Of a stretch of 64,000 nt of DNA, positions 7,569 through 16,034 are shown one piece after another. Below the pieces are notes generated by a model. That model ran no database searches and was not told the origin of the DNA. It saw nothing but the letters and a program-made list of their open reading frames with translations. The position numbers and the translations under genes were made by a program. Numbering within the stretch: position 1 is the stretch's first letter; each line of letters starts with the position of its first letter. The stretch comes from Dolichospermum compactum NIES-806 (GTDB lineage Bacteria > Cyanobacteriota > Cyanobacteriia > Cyanobacteriales > Nostocaceae): contig NZ_AP018316.1 in NCBI RefSeq assembly GCF_002368115.1, positions 4,976,008 to 5,040,007 of the forward strand, written 5' to 3'.

Positions 7569-10442
7569 TTAAACCAGGACAAACTGATTAGGATTAGCCA
7601 CACTCAAAGCGCTCGCTTGAATACCAGTTAAAGTAGCTAAAGTTTGACCACCAAACATAACCGCAGTATCAGCACCAACTTGAGTCAAGGTAAGATTAGC
7701 TGTAGTGATACCTAAACTGGCAGCACCAGAAATACCAATCACGTCAGTACCAATTTGGAAATCTAGAATGGTGTTAGTAGCTTTGGTTAATTCACCAAAA
7801 ACAATCCAGAATTGGTCAGCGCCAGCACCACCAGATAGGGTGTGACCACCACCAAGACCAATTTCAAAGGTATCATTACCATCACCACCCAAGGCACGAC
7901 CATCAGAACCATTACCCAGGAAGAAGGTATCATTACCAGCGCCACCGGAGGCACGGAATTTGCTGGCTTCATCGCCAAAAAATATGTCATTACCATCACT
8001 ACCAAAAGCGCGATCGCCATTGGCTAAAAACACGGTATCATTGCCACTACCACTGTCAATAATGTTATTACTGGCAAGAGCGCCCGCAGCCGCACTATCA
8101 ACCTCGTCATTACCAGCACCACTAAACACGACATCATTAATACCACCAAAGCCATTTGGAGTTGCCTTAGCTACAATTATATCGGCATCAGGTTTACCAG
8201 CAAAGAATTGTGTGTCCTGAATCAAATTGGCATTAGGCGCGATCAAGAAAGATAACTGACCACCTTCAACCAGGTTTTCTTGTCTAGTTTTAGTTCCATC
8301 ACCATTACCATCAATGTCAGTTGCAGTAATGATTGTGCCAGAACGAATACTATGCGCCTGGACATCAAACACAAACTGTGTACCAGGAGCGTTACCAAAC
8401 AGATCGGAAACGTCTAGAATACCTGAAGTTTCCCAGTTACCGATATCAGTGGGGCTAGAGTCAGTTTGACCAGAAGGAACAGCCGAGCGATCAACTTGTG
8501 CAATTCGGGTCAGGGTTGAGGAAGGATCAGCAACAATATTTTGACTATTGAAGAAACCCTGTAGTCTGGCATTGTTGTTAAATGAAACTATTGATTGTTG
8601 GGTGTTCAGTAAAGGTTTGATGCCATTAATTTCAACAATCATGTCATCAAAATCTTGGTTGGAATTAGCATAGGGCAACTCTTCTGCACCAAGAACGAAC
8701 ACATTTTCACCTTTAGAATAGGTGACAAATTGGGACGCGCGATCAGGATTTATTATGTTATTGGTAGAGAAGGTATATTTTTTAGCACCTCTACCAGTTG
8801 GATCACCATTAGGAAGGTTATTAATCAATCCAAAGTGAAACTGTTGACTAAAGCCTGTAGCAACTTGTAACCCATTAATAGCTACATTACCTTGATCATC
8901 AATAGTAACATTAACTGTTTTACCGGCTCCATCAGGACCTTCAAAAATAGTAACAGTCTTGCTAGGATTGGTGGCATCTTGAAGAATAAACTGGTTAGTA
9001 TCTCGGACATTACCAAACAAATCTAATGTCTCTTTGGGAGTATCTAATCCAGGATTTTGTTCGCCAAGTAATTTAACGGTGAAAGTGTTGCCTGTGAAGG
9101 TTGCAAAATTCTTCTGGTCGTTGTTGACGTTAATTACATTCTTGGTTGTAGGATCAATTCTCCAAATAGATGCTTCTTCCTTCGATGTTCCCGCAAAAAT
9201 AGCTGCTGTAGCTGCCCGATCTTCGTTAAAGTAGATTTTGCCATCATCAGCCCAGTCAAGGTTATCAGGGTTACGGAGACTGGCATCTTTGGTTAAGTTA
9301 CCATCAAAGAGAATGTCTATTTTGGCTGAGATGTCACCAGTATTGATATTATTGAAGTCAATATCAATCTTATAGGTCGTTCCATAGGTATCTACACCGT
9401 CAAATATAGTTTCACGTCCTGTGGAAGCTAGGACTACTTGTGTACCGTCTTTAGGGTTGGTAGATACATCTTCAGGACGAGAAAACAAGAATGCTTTGAC
9501 ATCTGCGGCTAATTTATCTTGCTGTGCTTGGGTGGCAAAGCCTTGAGCATCATAACCAAGTTCATTTTGAATGCTTGTATCTGAGTCTGGTCCATCAACA
9601 GCAGTATTAGCAAGAGCAGGGTCATAATATTTGATCTCTACAAACTTACCAACTGTAGAGTTGTTTGTACCTTTGAATTCTCTAGGATCAGCTTCGATCG
9701 GATCAGTAGCATTACTGGGGTCATCAGCAACCCAAACATAGAGCTTACCTTGTCCAAGTCCATTCCGGTCTAAGAAACTACCATCATTCTTGGCATTTTT
9801 GTCACCAATATAGAGAATCAGAGGTGCAGGTCCGCGATCATCACCAATTAAAAAAGCAACTTTGTCAGTGCGGCCTGTGTTCAACTCAGTGACGTTTTCC
9901 CATGCAGCCCGACCAAACCAAGGAAGAGTATATAAGACATTGGTTTTGGTATCTAAAGCAAATTGTGTCCCACCATAGGTTTCTTCCCCAGAGAAGAAAA
10001 TACGATCAGCTAAACCAATACCCGCACCAAACTGGTTGGCTTCAAACAAAGCAGCAGAACAAAAACGTTGAATACCACCAAATTCTAAATCAGCAGCAGC
10101 ATCAACAACTTCACCTTTGCGGTTGATAATGGTGTCATGGGCTAATCCAGCATCAACGATTTGCAATGTGCGCTTGTCAACATCAAAATAGTTAACTCTT
10201 GCACCGGGGAGTTGAGTACCGTTTTTCAGGGTGTACTTATAACCATCAGCAGCCCCTACCTCATTAACAACTAATAAACGAACGGTTGTGTCGTTGAGTG
10301 AGTAAGCGCCAATACCGTCAAGAATCCCAGGAGCAACATAGTTGCCAATTTTGTCGCCAACTGTAAAAATTGGGTCAACTGTGTAACCGTTTAATCCTTT
10401 GACTTGAGACGGTTCGGTTGTATCGAATGGTGTGTTAGCCAT
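7569..10442 (-). CDS. PhoX-like (DUF839) protein with DUF4114-like and RTX calcium-binding repeats
   Basis: The N-terminal 500 or so residues resemble PhoX/DUF839 beta-propeller phosphatases (GEETYGGTQFALD, FSRPEDV, NPDNLDWADDGKIYFNED). PhoX proteins are calcium/iron phosphatases that release phosphate outside the cell. A middle segment ending VLGAEELPYANSNQDFDDMI looks like DUF4114. The last 200 residues carry RTX nonapeptide repeats (GSGNDTV, GSDGNDIFFG, GGAGNDTFFLG, GGDGNDTF). There is no N-terminal signal peptide, so type I secretion through a C-terminal signal is likely. At 957 residues it is a multidomain version. Phosphatase activity is an inference. Confidence 0.75.
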   Translation of the reverse strand: MANTPFDTTEPSQVKGLNGYTVDPIFTVGDKIGNYVAPGILDGIGAYSLNDTTVRLLVVNEVGAADGYKYTLKNGTQLPGARVNYFDVDKRTLQIVDAGLAHDTIINRKGEVVDAAADLEFGGIQRFCSAALFEANQFGAGIGLADRIFFSGEETYGGTQFALDTKTNVLYTLPWFGRAAWENVTELNTGRTDKVAFLIGDDRGPAPLILYIGDKNAKNDGSFLDRNGLGQGKLYVWVADDPSNATDPIEADPREFKGTNNSTVGKFVEIKYYDPALANTAVDGPDSDTSIQNELGYDAQGFATQAQQDKLAADVKAFLFSRPEDVSTNPKDGTQVVLASTGRETIFDGVDTYGTTYKIDIDFNNINTGDISAKIDILFDGNLTKDASLRNPDNLDWADDGKIYFNEDRAATAAIFAGTSKEEASIWRIDPTTKNVINVNNDQKNFATFTGNTFTVKLLGEQNPGLDTPKETLDLFGNVRDTNQFILQDATNPSKTVTIFEGPDGAGKTVNVTIDDQGNVAINGLQVATGFSQQFHFGLINNLPNGDPTGRGAKKYTFSTNNIINPDRASQFVTYSKGENVFVLGAEELPYANSNQDFDDMIVEINGIKPLLNTQQSIVSFNNNARLQGFFNSQNIVADPSSTLTRIAQVDRSAVPSGQTDSSPTDIGNWETSGILDVSDLFGNAPGTQFVFDVQAHSIRSGTIITATDIDGNGDGTKTRQENLVEGGQLSFLIAPNANLIQDTQFFAGKPDADIIVAKATPNGFGGINDVVFSGAGNDEVDSAAAGALASNNIIDSGSGNDTVFLANGDRAFGSDGNDIFFGDEASKFRASGGAGNDTFFLGNGSDGRALGGDGNDTFEIGLGGGHTLSGGAGADQFWIVFGELTKATNTILDFQIGTDVIGISGAASLGITTANLTLTQVGADTAVMFGGQTLATLTGIQASALSVANPNQFVLV

Positions 10443-10628
10443 AAAATCCCTCAGTTTTCTTTGTAATGCTTACTGAATTAATGCTTGGTAAATTCAGGAG
10501 AACCTATACTTACTGAATATGAATATTACCTTCCAGTAGAATTTCACGCAGAGGTTAAGAAGGCACTATGATTTGGCTATTTCTTAATTAAAAATCCTGC
10601 TAAAAGTTAATTTTTGATTAATTAAAGA

Positions 10629-11234
10629 TTATCTATTTATGGGTACTATGCCAATATTAAAACTAATACATACCCGATCTTCTTCACTCATATTCATTTC
10701 CACACCATGTAACAGCCAACTAGGAAATATTAACATTGTCCCTTCACGAGCTTTATAAGTTATTTTGGGGAAATTCCAAAGATTAAACTCTATGGAAGGT
10801 GGTACAATCATCTGTGAAGCTGGTCGCGGATCAGAGAAAAATATGCCACCACAATTTTCAGGAGTTTTCAGATAATATACTCCACTTAAAATTGAGTTTG
10901 GATGATTATGTACAGAATTTGAAGCAAGTTTACGATTAATAATTGCCCAACAAGTTGTAATTTTGAGGCTAAATTTTTGTAAATCCCATTGCAAAAATGT
11001 GGCAACTTCTAAGACATTTTCATTAATGATTTGTGTAAGTTTGTCAAAACTTTCCATTTCATGCAACCTATCTGTACTATGCCATCCTAGTATATTTGAC
11101 CACTTCTCACCCTGACTATCTCGACGTTCTTCCGCATAGATAGTTTCTAAGAGTGGAGGATTTAATTGTTGATAATTTTCTAGGGAAAAATGCCAAACAG
11201 AAGTGGGAAACCAGTCATTTCTAGAACCAGCCAT
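10629..11234 (-). CDS. Putative 2OG-Fe(II) oxygenase (TIGR02466-like)
   Basis: The 201-residue protein has candidate iron ligands in NSVHNHPNSILSGVYYL and in FPSWLLHGV, and a downstream arginine in EEDRVCISFNI that could bind 2-oxoglutarate. This is the pattern of the putative 2OG-Fe(II) oxygenase family that starts with a WFPTSVW-type segment. The substrate is unknown. It is on the same strand as the PhoX-like gene, 186 bases upstream of it, so shared transcription is possible but not shown. Confidence 0.75.
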   Translation of the reverse strand: MAGSRNDWFPTSVWHFSLENYQQLNPPLLETIYAEERRDSQGEKWSNILGWHSTDRLHEMESFDKLTQIINENVLEVATFLQWDLQKFSLKITTCWAIINRKLASNSVHNHPNSILSGVYYLKTPENCGGIFFSDPRPASQMIVPPSIEFNLWNFPKITYKAREGTMLIFPSWLLHGVEMNMSEEDRVCISFNIGIVPINR

Positions 11235-11361
11235 AATTTTGATTCACGTTTATATTGACTTGTAATCTCTGTAGTGGGGCAAAAACATGGACAGTTAAAA
11301 ACAAAAAAAAGCCGAAGTCCTGTTAAGCTCAATAGGTAACTTTCTGGAACTGAACTGTTTT

Positions 11362-11820
11362 ATGCACCTACCTTCCTTTCTATGGTTATGGAAAATAGCC
11401 GCTTGGTCAATGGGATTATCTTTACTAGCCTATTTATTTTTAGCCATAACTGGTATTTGGATGTTACGGGTCAGAACAAACCCAGAATCTTTCGGTATTC
11501 TATTACCTTCGTATCGTCCGCAAGTGCGATCGCTCCATTATATAATCGGCATCACGATGGTTAGTCTAGTATTACTACTTCTAGCCGTTGGCATTGTTGG
11601 TACATTAGGACACTTCGGCTCATTAGGACATTCACCACATTTACTCGCTGGGTTAATAGTCGTCATCTTAGTTTTAATATCCGCTTTTAGTGCCACTCAA
11701 ATTAGTACAAACAAGCCTTGGGCTAGACCATTACATCTTAGTTGTAATCTCTGCTTATTACTAGGATTTGCTTGGGTATCTTTCAGCGGTTGGATGGTGG
11801 TACAAAAATATTTACCTTAA
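11362..11820 (+). CDS. DUF4079 family integral membrane protein
   Basis: This 152-residue protein has four hydrophobic helices (around 12-32, 58-80, 90-108 and 122-147) with histidines in LHYIIGITM, HSPHLLAGL and PLHLSCNL. It resembles the cyanobacterial/plant DUF4079 family of unknown function, in which conserved helix histidines suggest cytochrome-like haem binding. The start is the ATG at 11362. It reads away from the 2OG-Fe oxygenase gene. Confidence 0.7.
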   Translation: MHLPSFLWLWKIAAWSMGLSLLAYLFLAITGIWMLRVRTNPESFGILLPSYRPQVRSLHYIIGITMVSLVLLLLAVGIVGTLGHFGSLGHSPHLLAGLIVVILVLISAFSATQISTNKPWARPLHLSCNLCLLLGFAWVSFSGWMVVQKYLP

Positions 11821-11950
11821 TTCTCAGTTTCCACCATGCTTCTATTATACCTGGGAAATTGTGCAGACCACACACAAATAATTTATCCTGTCAATCCTGA
11901 AAATCCTGTTCGCGTAGCGTGGCGTTAGCCACTTCTGACAATTTTAACCC

Positions 11951-12020
11951 TTGACAAAGTTCTCAGTTTCGATTACTCTTATGTTATTAGTGGGAAAGTG
12001 TGCGCCCATATATACAGGGT
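11951..12020 (+). promoter_or_regulatory. Promoter-like module, copy D (upstream of higBA)
   Basis: TTGACA at 11951-11956, a 17-base spacer and TACTCT at 11974-11979 form a promoter-like pair, followed by the conserved GTGTGCGCCCATATATA tail. The first toxin-antitoxin gene starts at 12062, a leader of about 75 bases. The module is shared with the kinase-FGE locus at the left end of the window. Confidence 0.5.
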
Positions 12021-12061
12021 TTTCATTTATCAAATCATTTAAAACAGTAAAACCTTTATAA

Positions 12062-12355
12062 ATGATTTATACTTTCAAGAATTTGGGTACACAAGACATT
12101 TTCGATGGTAAAGATTCTAAAGCTGCTCGAAAAACCTGTCCCTCATCCCTTTGGAAGCGTGCAGTTCGTAAACTAGATCAGTTAGACTCAGTTACAAGTT
12201 TAGAAGATTTAAAAATTCCCCCAGGTAATTGTCTAGAAGCATTAAAAGGTGATAGAGAAGGTCAGTATAGTATTCGGATTAATGATCAATATCGAATTTG
12301 CTTTTTTTGGCAAGAATTAGGGGCAGATGCTGTGGAAATTGTAGATTATCATTGA
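12062..12355 (+). CDS. higB: HigB-type toxin (RelE/ParE superfamily)
   Basis: The 97-residue protein ends GQYSIRINDQYRICFFW and DAVEIVDYH, the pattern of HigB/RelE-family mRNA interferases, which cut mRNA on the ribosome. The toxin precedes its antitoxin with 16 bases between them, the reversed order typical of higBA. It lies next to a decayed copy of the kinase-FGE gene and behind the shared promoter-like module, so the pair may have arrived with, or into, a duplicated segment. Confidence 0.88.
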   Translation: MIYTFKNLGTQDIFDGKDSKAARKTCPSSLWKRAVRKLDQLDSVTSLEDLKIPPGNCLEALKGDREGQYSIRINDQYRICFFWQELGADAVEIVDYH

Positions 12356-12371
12356 GGTATTAATCACATTT

Positions 12372-12671
12372 ATGAAAATCCCAACCCATCGTCCTCCTAC
12401 CCATCCTGGAGAAATGTTATTAGAAGAGTTTATGATCCATAAAGGTTTAACACCCCAAAAAATAGCTGAGTCTATTGGTGTTACAGAACAGCAAATTGTA
12501 GATTTAATAGCAGGTAAACAGCATATCACACCCAGTTTAGCACTGCGGTTATCCAGGTTTTTTGGTATATCTGTTGATTTCTGGATGAATTTACAAGTTC
12601 GCTGGGATCTATATTATGCTCAACAAGCAGAAGCAGAATTTCTGAATACAATTAATCCTTTTGTCGCTTAA
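12372..12671 (+). CDS. higA: HigA-type antitoxin (XRE helix-turn-helix)
   Basis: The 99-residue protein starts with a PTHPGEMLLEEFM segment and carries a helix-turn-helix (PQKIAESIGVTEQQIVDLI, with LALRLSRFFG), the hallmark of the HigA/VapI family. It should neutralise the toxin encoded just upstream and repress the operon by binding its promoter. The length and order are normal for the family. Confidence 0.9.
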   Translation: MKIPTHRPPTHPGEMLLEEFMIHKGLTPQKIAESIGVTEQQIVDLIAGKQHITPSLALRLSRFFGISVDFWMNLQVRWDLYYAQQAEAEFLNTINPFVA

Positions 12672-12692
12672 TTGTCAGAATCAGGATATCCA

Positions 12693-13130
12693 GGGTATTT
12701 CCACCATTTCCAACTTCACCCCATTTCCCAAATCTTCCACAAAGTAATTTGCTGAGTGGTTGTGTTTGTTGATAATACTTCCTTTCGCGTTAGTTGTGAC
12801 AACTTCAAAAGTGAAAGTTTTCAGGTTAGTTAAAAACTTCTCTCCAAACCTCTCTCCTACAAAGAGCGATCAAAGGTAGCTAAGACCATCGCTTCGGTGT
12901 TAAATTTGTCCTGTTCTTCTGCTAAAAAGTCTCCAAAATTTTCTGTATTCCCATATTTATCTCGATAGCGTTGTTTCAAAAAGGAGACGTTGAGACTTTT
13001 GATAGCTACTTGTTTTTTGCGTTTATGATCTTGCGCTAAATAGGTAATACCAAATCCTCCCTGTCCTAGAGTATCAATAACTTCGTATTGTCCTTTTTTT
13101 GAGTAGTTGCCCTGGGGTAAAATAAGCCAT
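12693..13130 (-). pseudogene. Decayed second copy of the kinase-FGE gene
   Basis: 12865-13130 matches 1676-1939 (kinase start codon and N-terminal 90 codons) almost base for base, and 12693-12825 matches the kinase/FGE linker at about 908-1030. The roughly 640 bases between are replaced by about 35 unrelated bases, so the catalytic core is gone. A T7 run near 13093-13099, where the intact copy has T6, adds a frameshift. The same GATTCAGAC-type repeat lies on both sides. This is a clear remnant of a duplication. Confidence 0.85.
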
Positions 13131-13254
13131 AATAAAATTTAATTTGTCAGAATCAGGGTGTCCAGGATTTGAGGATTTTCAGGATAAATTTTAACCTCTT
13201 ACCTTTGCGTGAGACTAAAATACCTACCCTTAATCAGCAACGCTTTTTTCTGAA

Positions 13255-14109
13255 TCAGGTTTTATGTTCAAATTCTATACTCTTCCCTGTCACCTGTTGT
13301 TTACTACCTATCCACCAAGCCAACCCACCCATAAACAGCACTCCCATAACTCCCTGTAAAGGATTATTATTCACACCAGTCACCCAGTCAGGAACTTGTC
13401 CCGAATATTTAGTTAATTGTCCCACATTAATAATGTAATAACCCCAAACTAACCCACCATGTAAACCAATAGGTAAACCTAAACGTCCTCGTTTCCAACG
13501 TTTTCCCCATACCTGCGTTAACCCCAACAATACCAAAGCCGGAAACTGGAGTAAAGTATGAATAATTGCCTCCAAAGGTTTAATAAAATGGGATACAGCA
13601 AATAAAATTGCATCTATCCTCATAGCAATATTTAATTTATAATCTCGTTGTAATTCATCCAATAACCAACCCCGAAATAATAATTCTTCTGCAAAACCCA
13701 CACCCAAACCAACTAATAAACCCTCTAAAATTATTCTCCCTAAAAACACTTGAGGTTGTTGCCATACCAACCAACCCAGTACACCTTCCAAACTAAATAA
13801 AACTAAAACACTAGTGAGTCCAATAGCTAACCCCCACAATACATCTACACCATTAAATCGCGTAAATTCTAAACCATAATAGCTGAATATTTTTGGTTGC
13901 TGATGAACTTGTTTACCCCAAATATTTAGCAGAAAAATAAACTCTACATATAATATTACCAGAGTTAAAATACTTTCTAAATTAGTATCTTCCACTAGCA
14001 AATAAATTGGTATAGCTAGGGGTAGCCATAAAAATAGTAAGGCCAGTATAAAACAAACCAGCCTCACAGTAACGGGGTATTGGGTAAGTTGAGTGAGATT
14101 AATTTTCAT
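13255..14109 (-). CDS. CPBP family intramembrane glutamic endopeptidase
   Basis: The protein has about seven to eight hydrophobic helices and the CPBP/Abi motif EELLFRGWLLDEL, followed by FAVSHFIKP as the second conserved motif and a GLHGGLVWG segment. Members are membrane proteases related to CAAX prenyl proteases. ATG at 14109 is preferred over the TTG at 14121, giving 284 residues. The C-terminal codons run into repeat-like sequence. Its target is unknown. Confidence 0.85.
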   Translation of the reverse strand: MKINLTQLTQYPVTVRLVCFILALLFLWLPLAIPIYLLVEDTNLESILTLVILYVEFIFLLNIWGKQVHQQPKIFSYYGLEFTRFNGVDVLWGLAIGLTSVLVLFSLEGVLGWLVWQQPQVFLGRIILEGLLVGLGVGFAEELLFRGWLLDELQRDYKLNIAMRIDAILFAVSHFIKPLEAIIHTLLQFPALVLLGLTQVWGKRWKRGRLGLPIGLHGGLVWGYYIINVGQLTKYSGQVPDWVTGVNNNPLQGVMGVLFMGGLAWWIGSKQQVTGKSIEFEHKT

Positions 14110-14173
14110 AAAGTTAGTCAATTATCATCAGTCAACAATATACTGCTAATGACCAATGACTAATGACCAGAAA

Positions 14174-14455
14174 CTATTCTTCTGGTTCAATCGTACTACT
14201 TAAACCATGATTGTTGAGGGTTTCAGAATAGAACTCCGCGTGTTCTTGAGCGCAAGTAATAACTAAAGCTAACCCATTATGGTGAGCTTCCATCATAATA
14301 CTAACAGCTTGCGGTTGGGTGATGCTATTAACAGTAGTCATTAGCACTTGTACAACGTACTCCATTGGATTATAGTCATCATTATGGAGCAAGACGCGAT
14401 ACTGAGGCGCAAGCTTGCGGGATGTAGAACGCTTCTCAATGGTTTCGACTGACAC
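14174..14455 (-). CDS. clpS: ATP-dependent Clp protease adaptor ClpS
   Basis: The 93-residue protein contains YRVLLHNDDYNPMEYVV, the ClpS signature, then IMMEAHHNGLALVITC. ClpS binds ClpC/ClpA and delivers N-degron substrates for proteolysis. The start is a GTG at 14455. It ends 65 bases before the CPBP gene on the same strand. Confidence 0.93.
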   Translation of the reverse strand: MSVETIEKRSTSRKLAPQYRVLLHNDDYNPMEYVVQVLMTTVNSITQPQAVSIMMEAHHNGLALVITCAQEHAEFYSETLNNHGLSSTIEPEE

Positions 14456-14724
14456 GGTTCTTTGCTCTTTTATCGTTGATTTACTACAATATATTCCTGT
14501 TCAGCACTTGCTTAACAGTTATTTACTTCTGCATTGCCGTATTTCCATCTTAAAATACCTTTGGCGTTGCTGAGAAGTTTTTCATATAACATCGTAGCAC
14601 AAACACAAGAAATTGACATTAATAATTGGTACAGAAAAATTTTCCCTTATTTTCTATCTCATTACTGGCAATGGGAATTATTAAAATTAAGGAAACTGCG
14701 ACACAGAAATTACTCTAGATAGTT

Positions 14725-15081
14725 ATGGATATCAGCCCCAAATTTCAAGCAGGACAAATTGTATCCTTGGATTATAGCCATCAGCATCTTTATGCAGAAG
14801 TCATTGAAATCGTCGTTTCCCGTCAATTGTGCTGGGTGCGTCCCCTACTGCTTGTGAACTCTACCTCAGAATTACCACTTATGATTGATTTACAAGATGT
14901 ATCGGATTTGTTCTGGCCACTAGACTTGTTTAGACCGGCTTTAGATACTGAAGTTATAGCTTTTTTAGGACAACTTTTTCCTAAAGAACTAAAATTTGAA
15001 CCTGATTTAGTAGCTAAACAACAATTTAATTTATTTATTCATCAACTGTGGCAAGCATATCAACAAGGACAGGAAACATAA
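14725..15081 (+). CDS. Conserved cyanobacterial hypothetical protein
   Basis: The 118-residue protein is soluble, starting with a beta-rich segment (FQAGQIVSLDYSHQHLYAEV) and with a helical C-terminus (FNLFIHQLWQAYQQGQ). It resembles small cyanobacterial proteins of unknown function. I cannot assign an activity. The ATG at 14725 directly follows the stop of a weak upstream open frame (14534-14722) that I do not accept as a gene. Confidence 0.65.
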   Translation: MDISPKFQAGQIVSLDYSHQHLYAEVIEIVVSRQLCWVRPLLLVNSTSELPLMIDLQDVSDLFWPLDLFRPALDTEVIAFLGQLFPKELKFEPDLVAKQQFNLFIHQLWQAYQQGQET

Positions 15082-15157
15082 AGAGACTTAATTGCATAGG
15101 TAATATTAGCAACAAGAGGATGTTAGCAAGCAGAGTTAATACCTCCCAGTACGAGTA

Positions 15158-15355
15158 TTATCCCCAGGTGGGAACTAACTGTACCCTGCCAGCATCCATC
15201 TCTGCCATTAGTAATTCTAAAGCTTCATAGTCAACATCAGAGATATGACCTAGCTTTGTTAATTCCGAGTTAATCTCATTTTCGATTTCTGGCGTTAGCT
15301 TGCGGATATGCAGGGCTTTTTCTACCAACTGACGAATCACGTATCGAGTTTTCAT
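15158..15355 (-). CDS. Small conserved cyanobacterial hypothetical protein
   Basis: The 65-residue protein (MKTRYVIRQLVEKAL, then ISDVDYEALELLMAEMDAG) is predicted helical with no cysteines or membrane segment. Short proteins of this kind are found in several cyanobacteria without known function. It is convergent with the 118-residue gene, with 76 bases between. Confidence 0.6.
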   Translation of the reverse strand: MKTRYVIRQLVEKALHIRKLTPEIENEINSELTKLGHISDVDYEALELLMAEMDAGRVQLVPTWG

Positions 15356-16034
15356 AAGAAATAAACCAAATTGCAGTTACTAGTTACTATGTAAGACAAT
15401 GCTCGGTATAAAAGGTGATTTATACCTCTCAATGCTGTGATTTAGATCACTACTAAATAATCAAGACCAGTTATTCGGTAACTCTGTTTTTGTTAATGAC
15501 AAGGGTAAAAGTCAAGGTGGACAATTACAGAGAAATTTTTCTGAAACTACCTCCATTCCTAGTTTCAACAGGAGTAACTACTATGGCGACAGATGATTAA
15601 TCTGCATTCAGAAGGCATAAGTAGATTGTTTTTTAACTTTCTAAAAAAAAATGTATATATAAGTACACTTTACCATTGACTTATGACAATCTTTAAATAA
15701 ACCCAGTCAAGCTATAAAGATTGAGTAAAGAGACTTCACGCTTGTAGCCAAGTCAGAAAAAAGTTGATCCTCAAACAAAATGCAAATTTACACTTACAAA
15801 AGCTTATATGATAATGTCAATATAATTCCTAAAACTTTGCGCTTTTGCTCCTGTTTGCCTCTAAGCGTGCCTCTTTTAGAGGAACTTCGTTAATGCGCAG
15901 CGTGCCGTAGGCATAATCTAATTCATGCAGCGCCAAATTTGCAAAATAAAATTATTGAACTCCAGTCAAAATCTCTAATTAATGCTAGTCTTGGGGTGGT
16001 TAGCTGTAATTTATGGTAGCTAGAAGATAGCAAA
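15356..16034. other. Spacer upstream of the DUF2344 radical SAM gene
   Basis: This 679-base stretch holds the start-less open frame at 15441-15596 and, near 15840-15920, words shared with dispersed cyanobacterial repeats (CGTTAATGCGCAGCGTGCCGTAGGCAT-like). I see no tRNA and no convincing small gene. The promoter of the downstream gene is presumably here but cannot be placed. Confidence 0.4.
15441..15596 (+). other. Open frame without start codon, possible gene remnant
   Basis: Fifty-one sense codons are open after a TGA at 15438. The composition looks protein-like (polar, Ser/Asn/Gly-rich, ending FNRSNYYGDR), but there is no ATG, GTG or TTG in frame near the beginning. I do not recognise the family. 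It may be a decayed gene or a chance open frame. Confidence 0.2.

Noticed and set aside
7787..9234. Several open frames inside the RTX gene
   Set aside because: They are shadows of Gly/Asp/Asn-rich repeat codons of the real gene.
10443..10628. Pho box upstream of the PhoX-like gene
   Set aside because: Only one CTTAACCT-like word is visible, next to CTCTGCGTG repeat wording; the required spaced repeats are missing.
14534..14722. 62-residue gene before the 118-residue protein
   Set aside because: Unusual composition, no ribosome-binding site and no recognisable family; probably the leader region.
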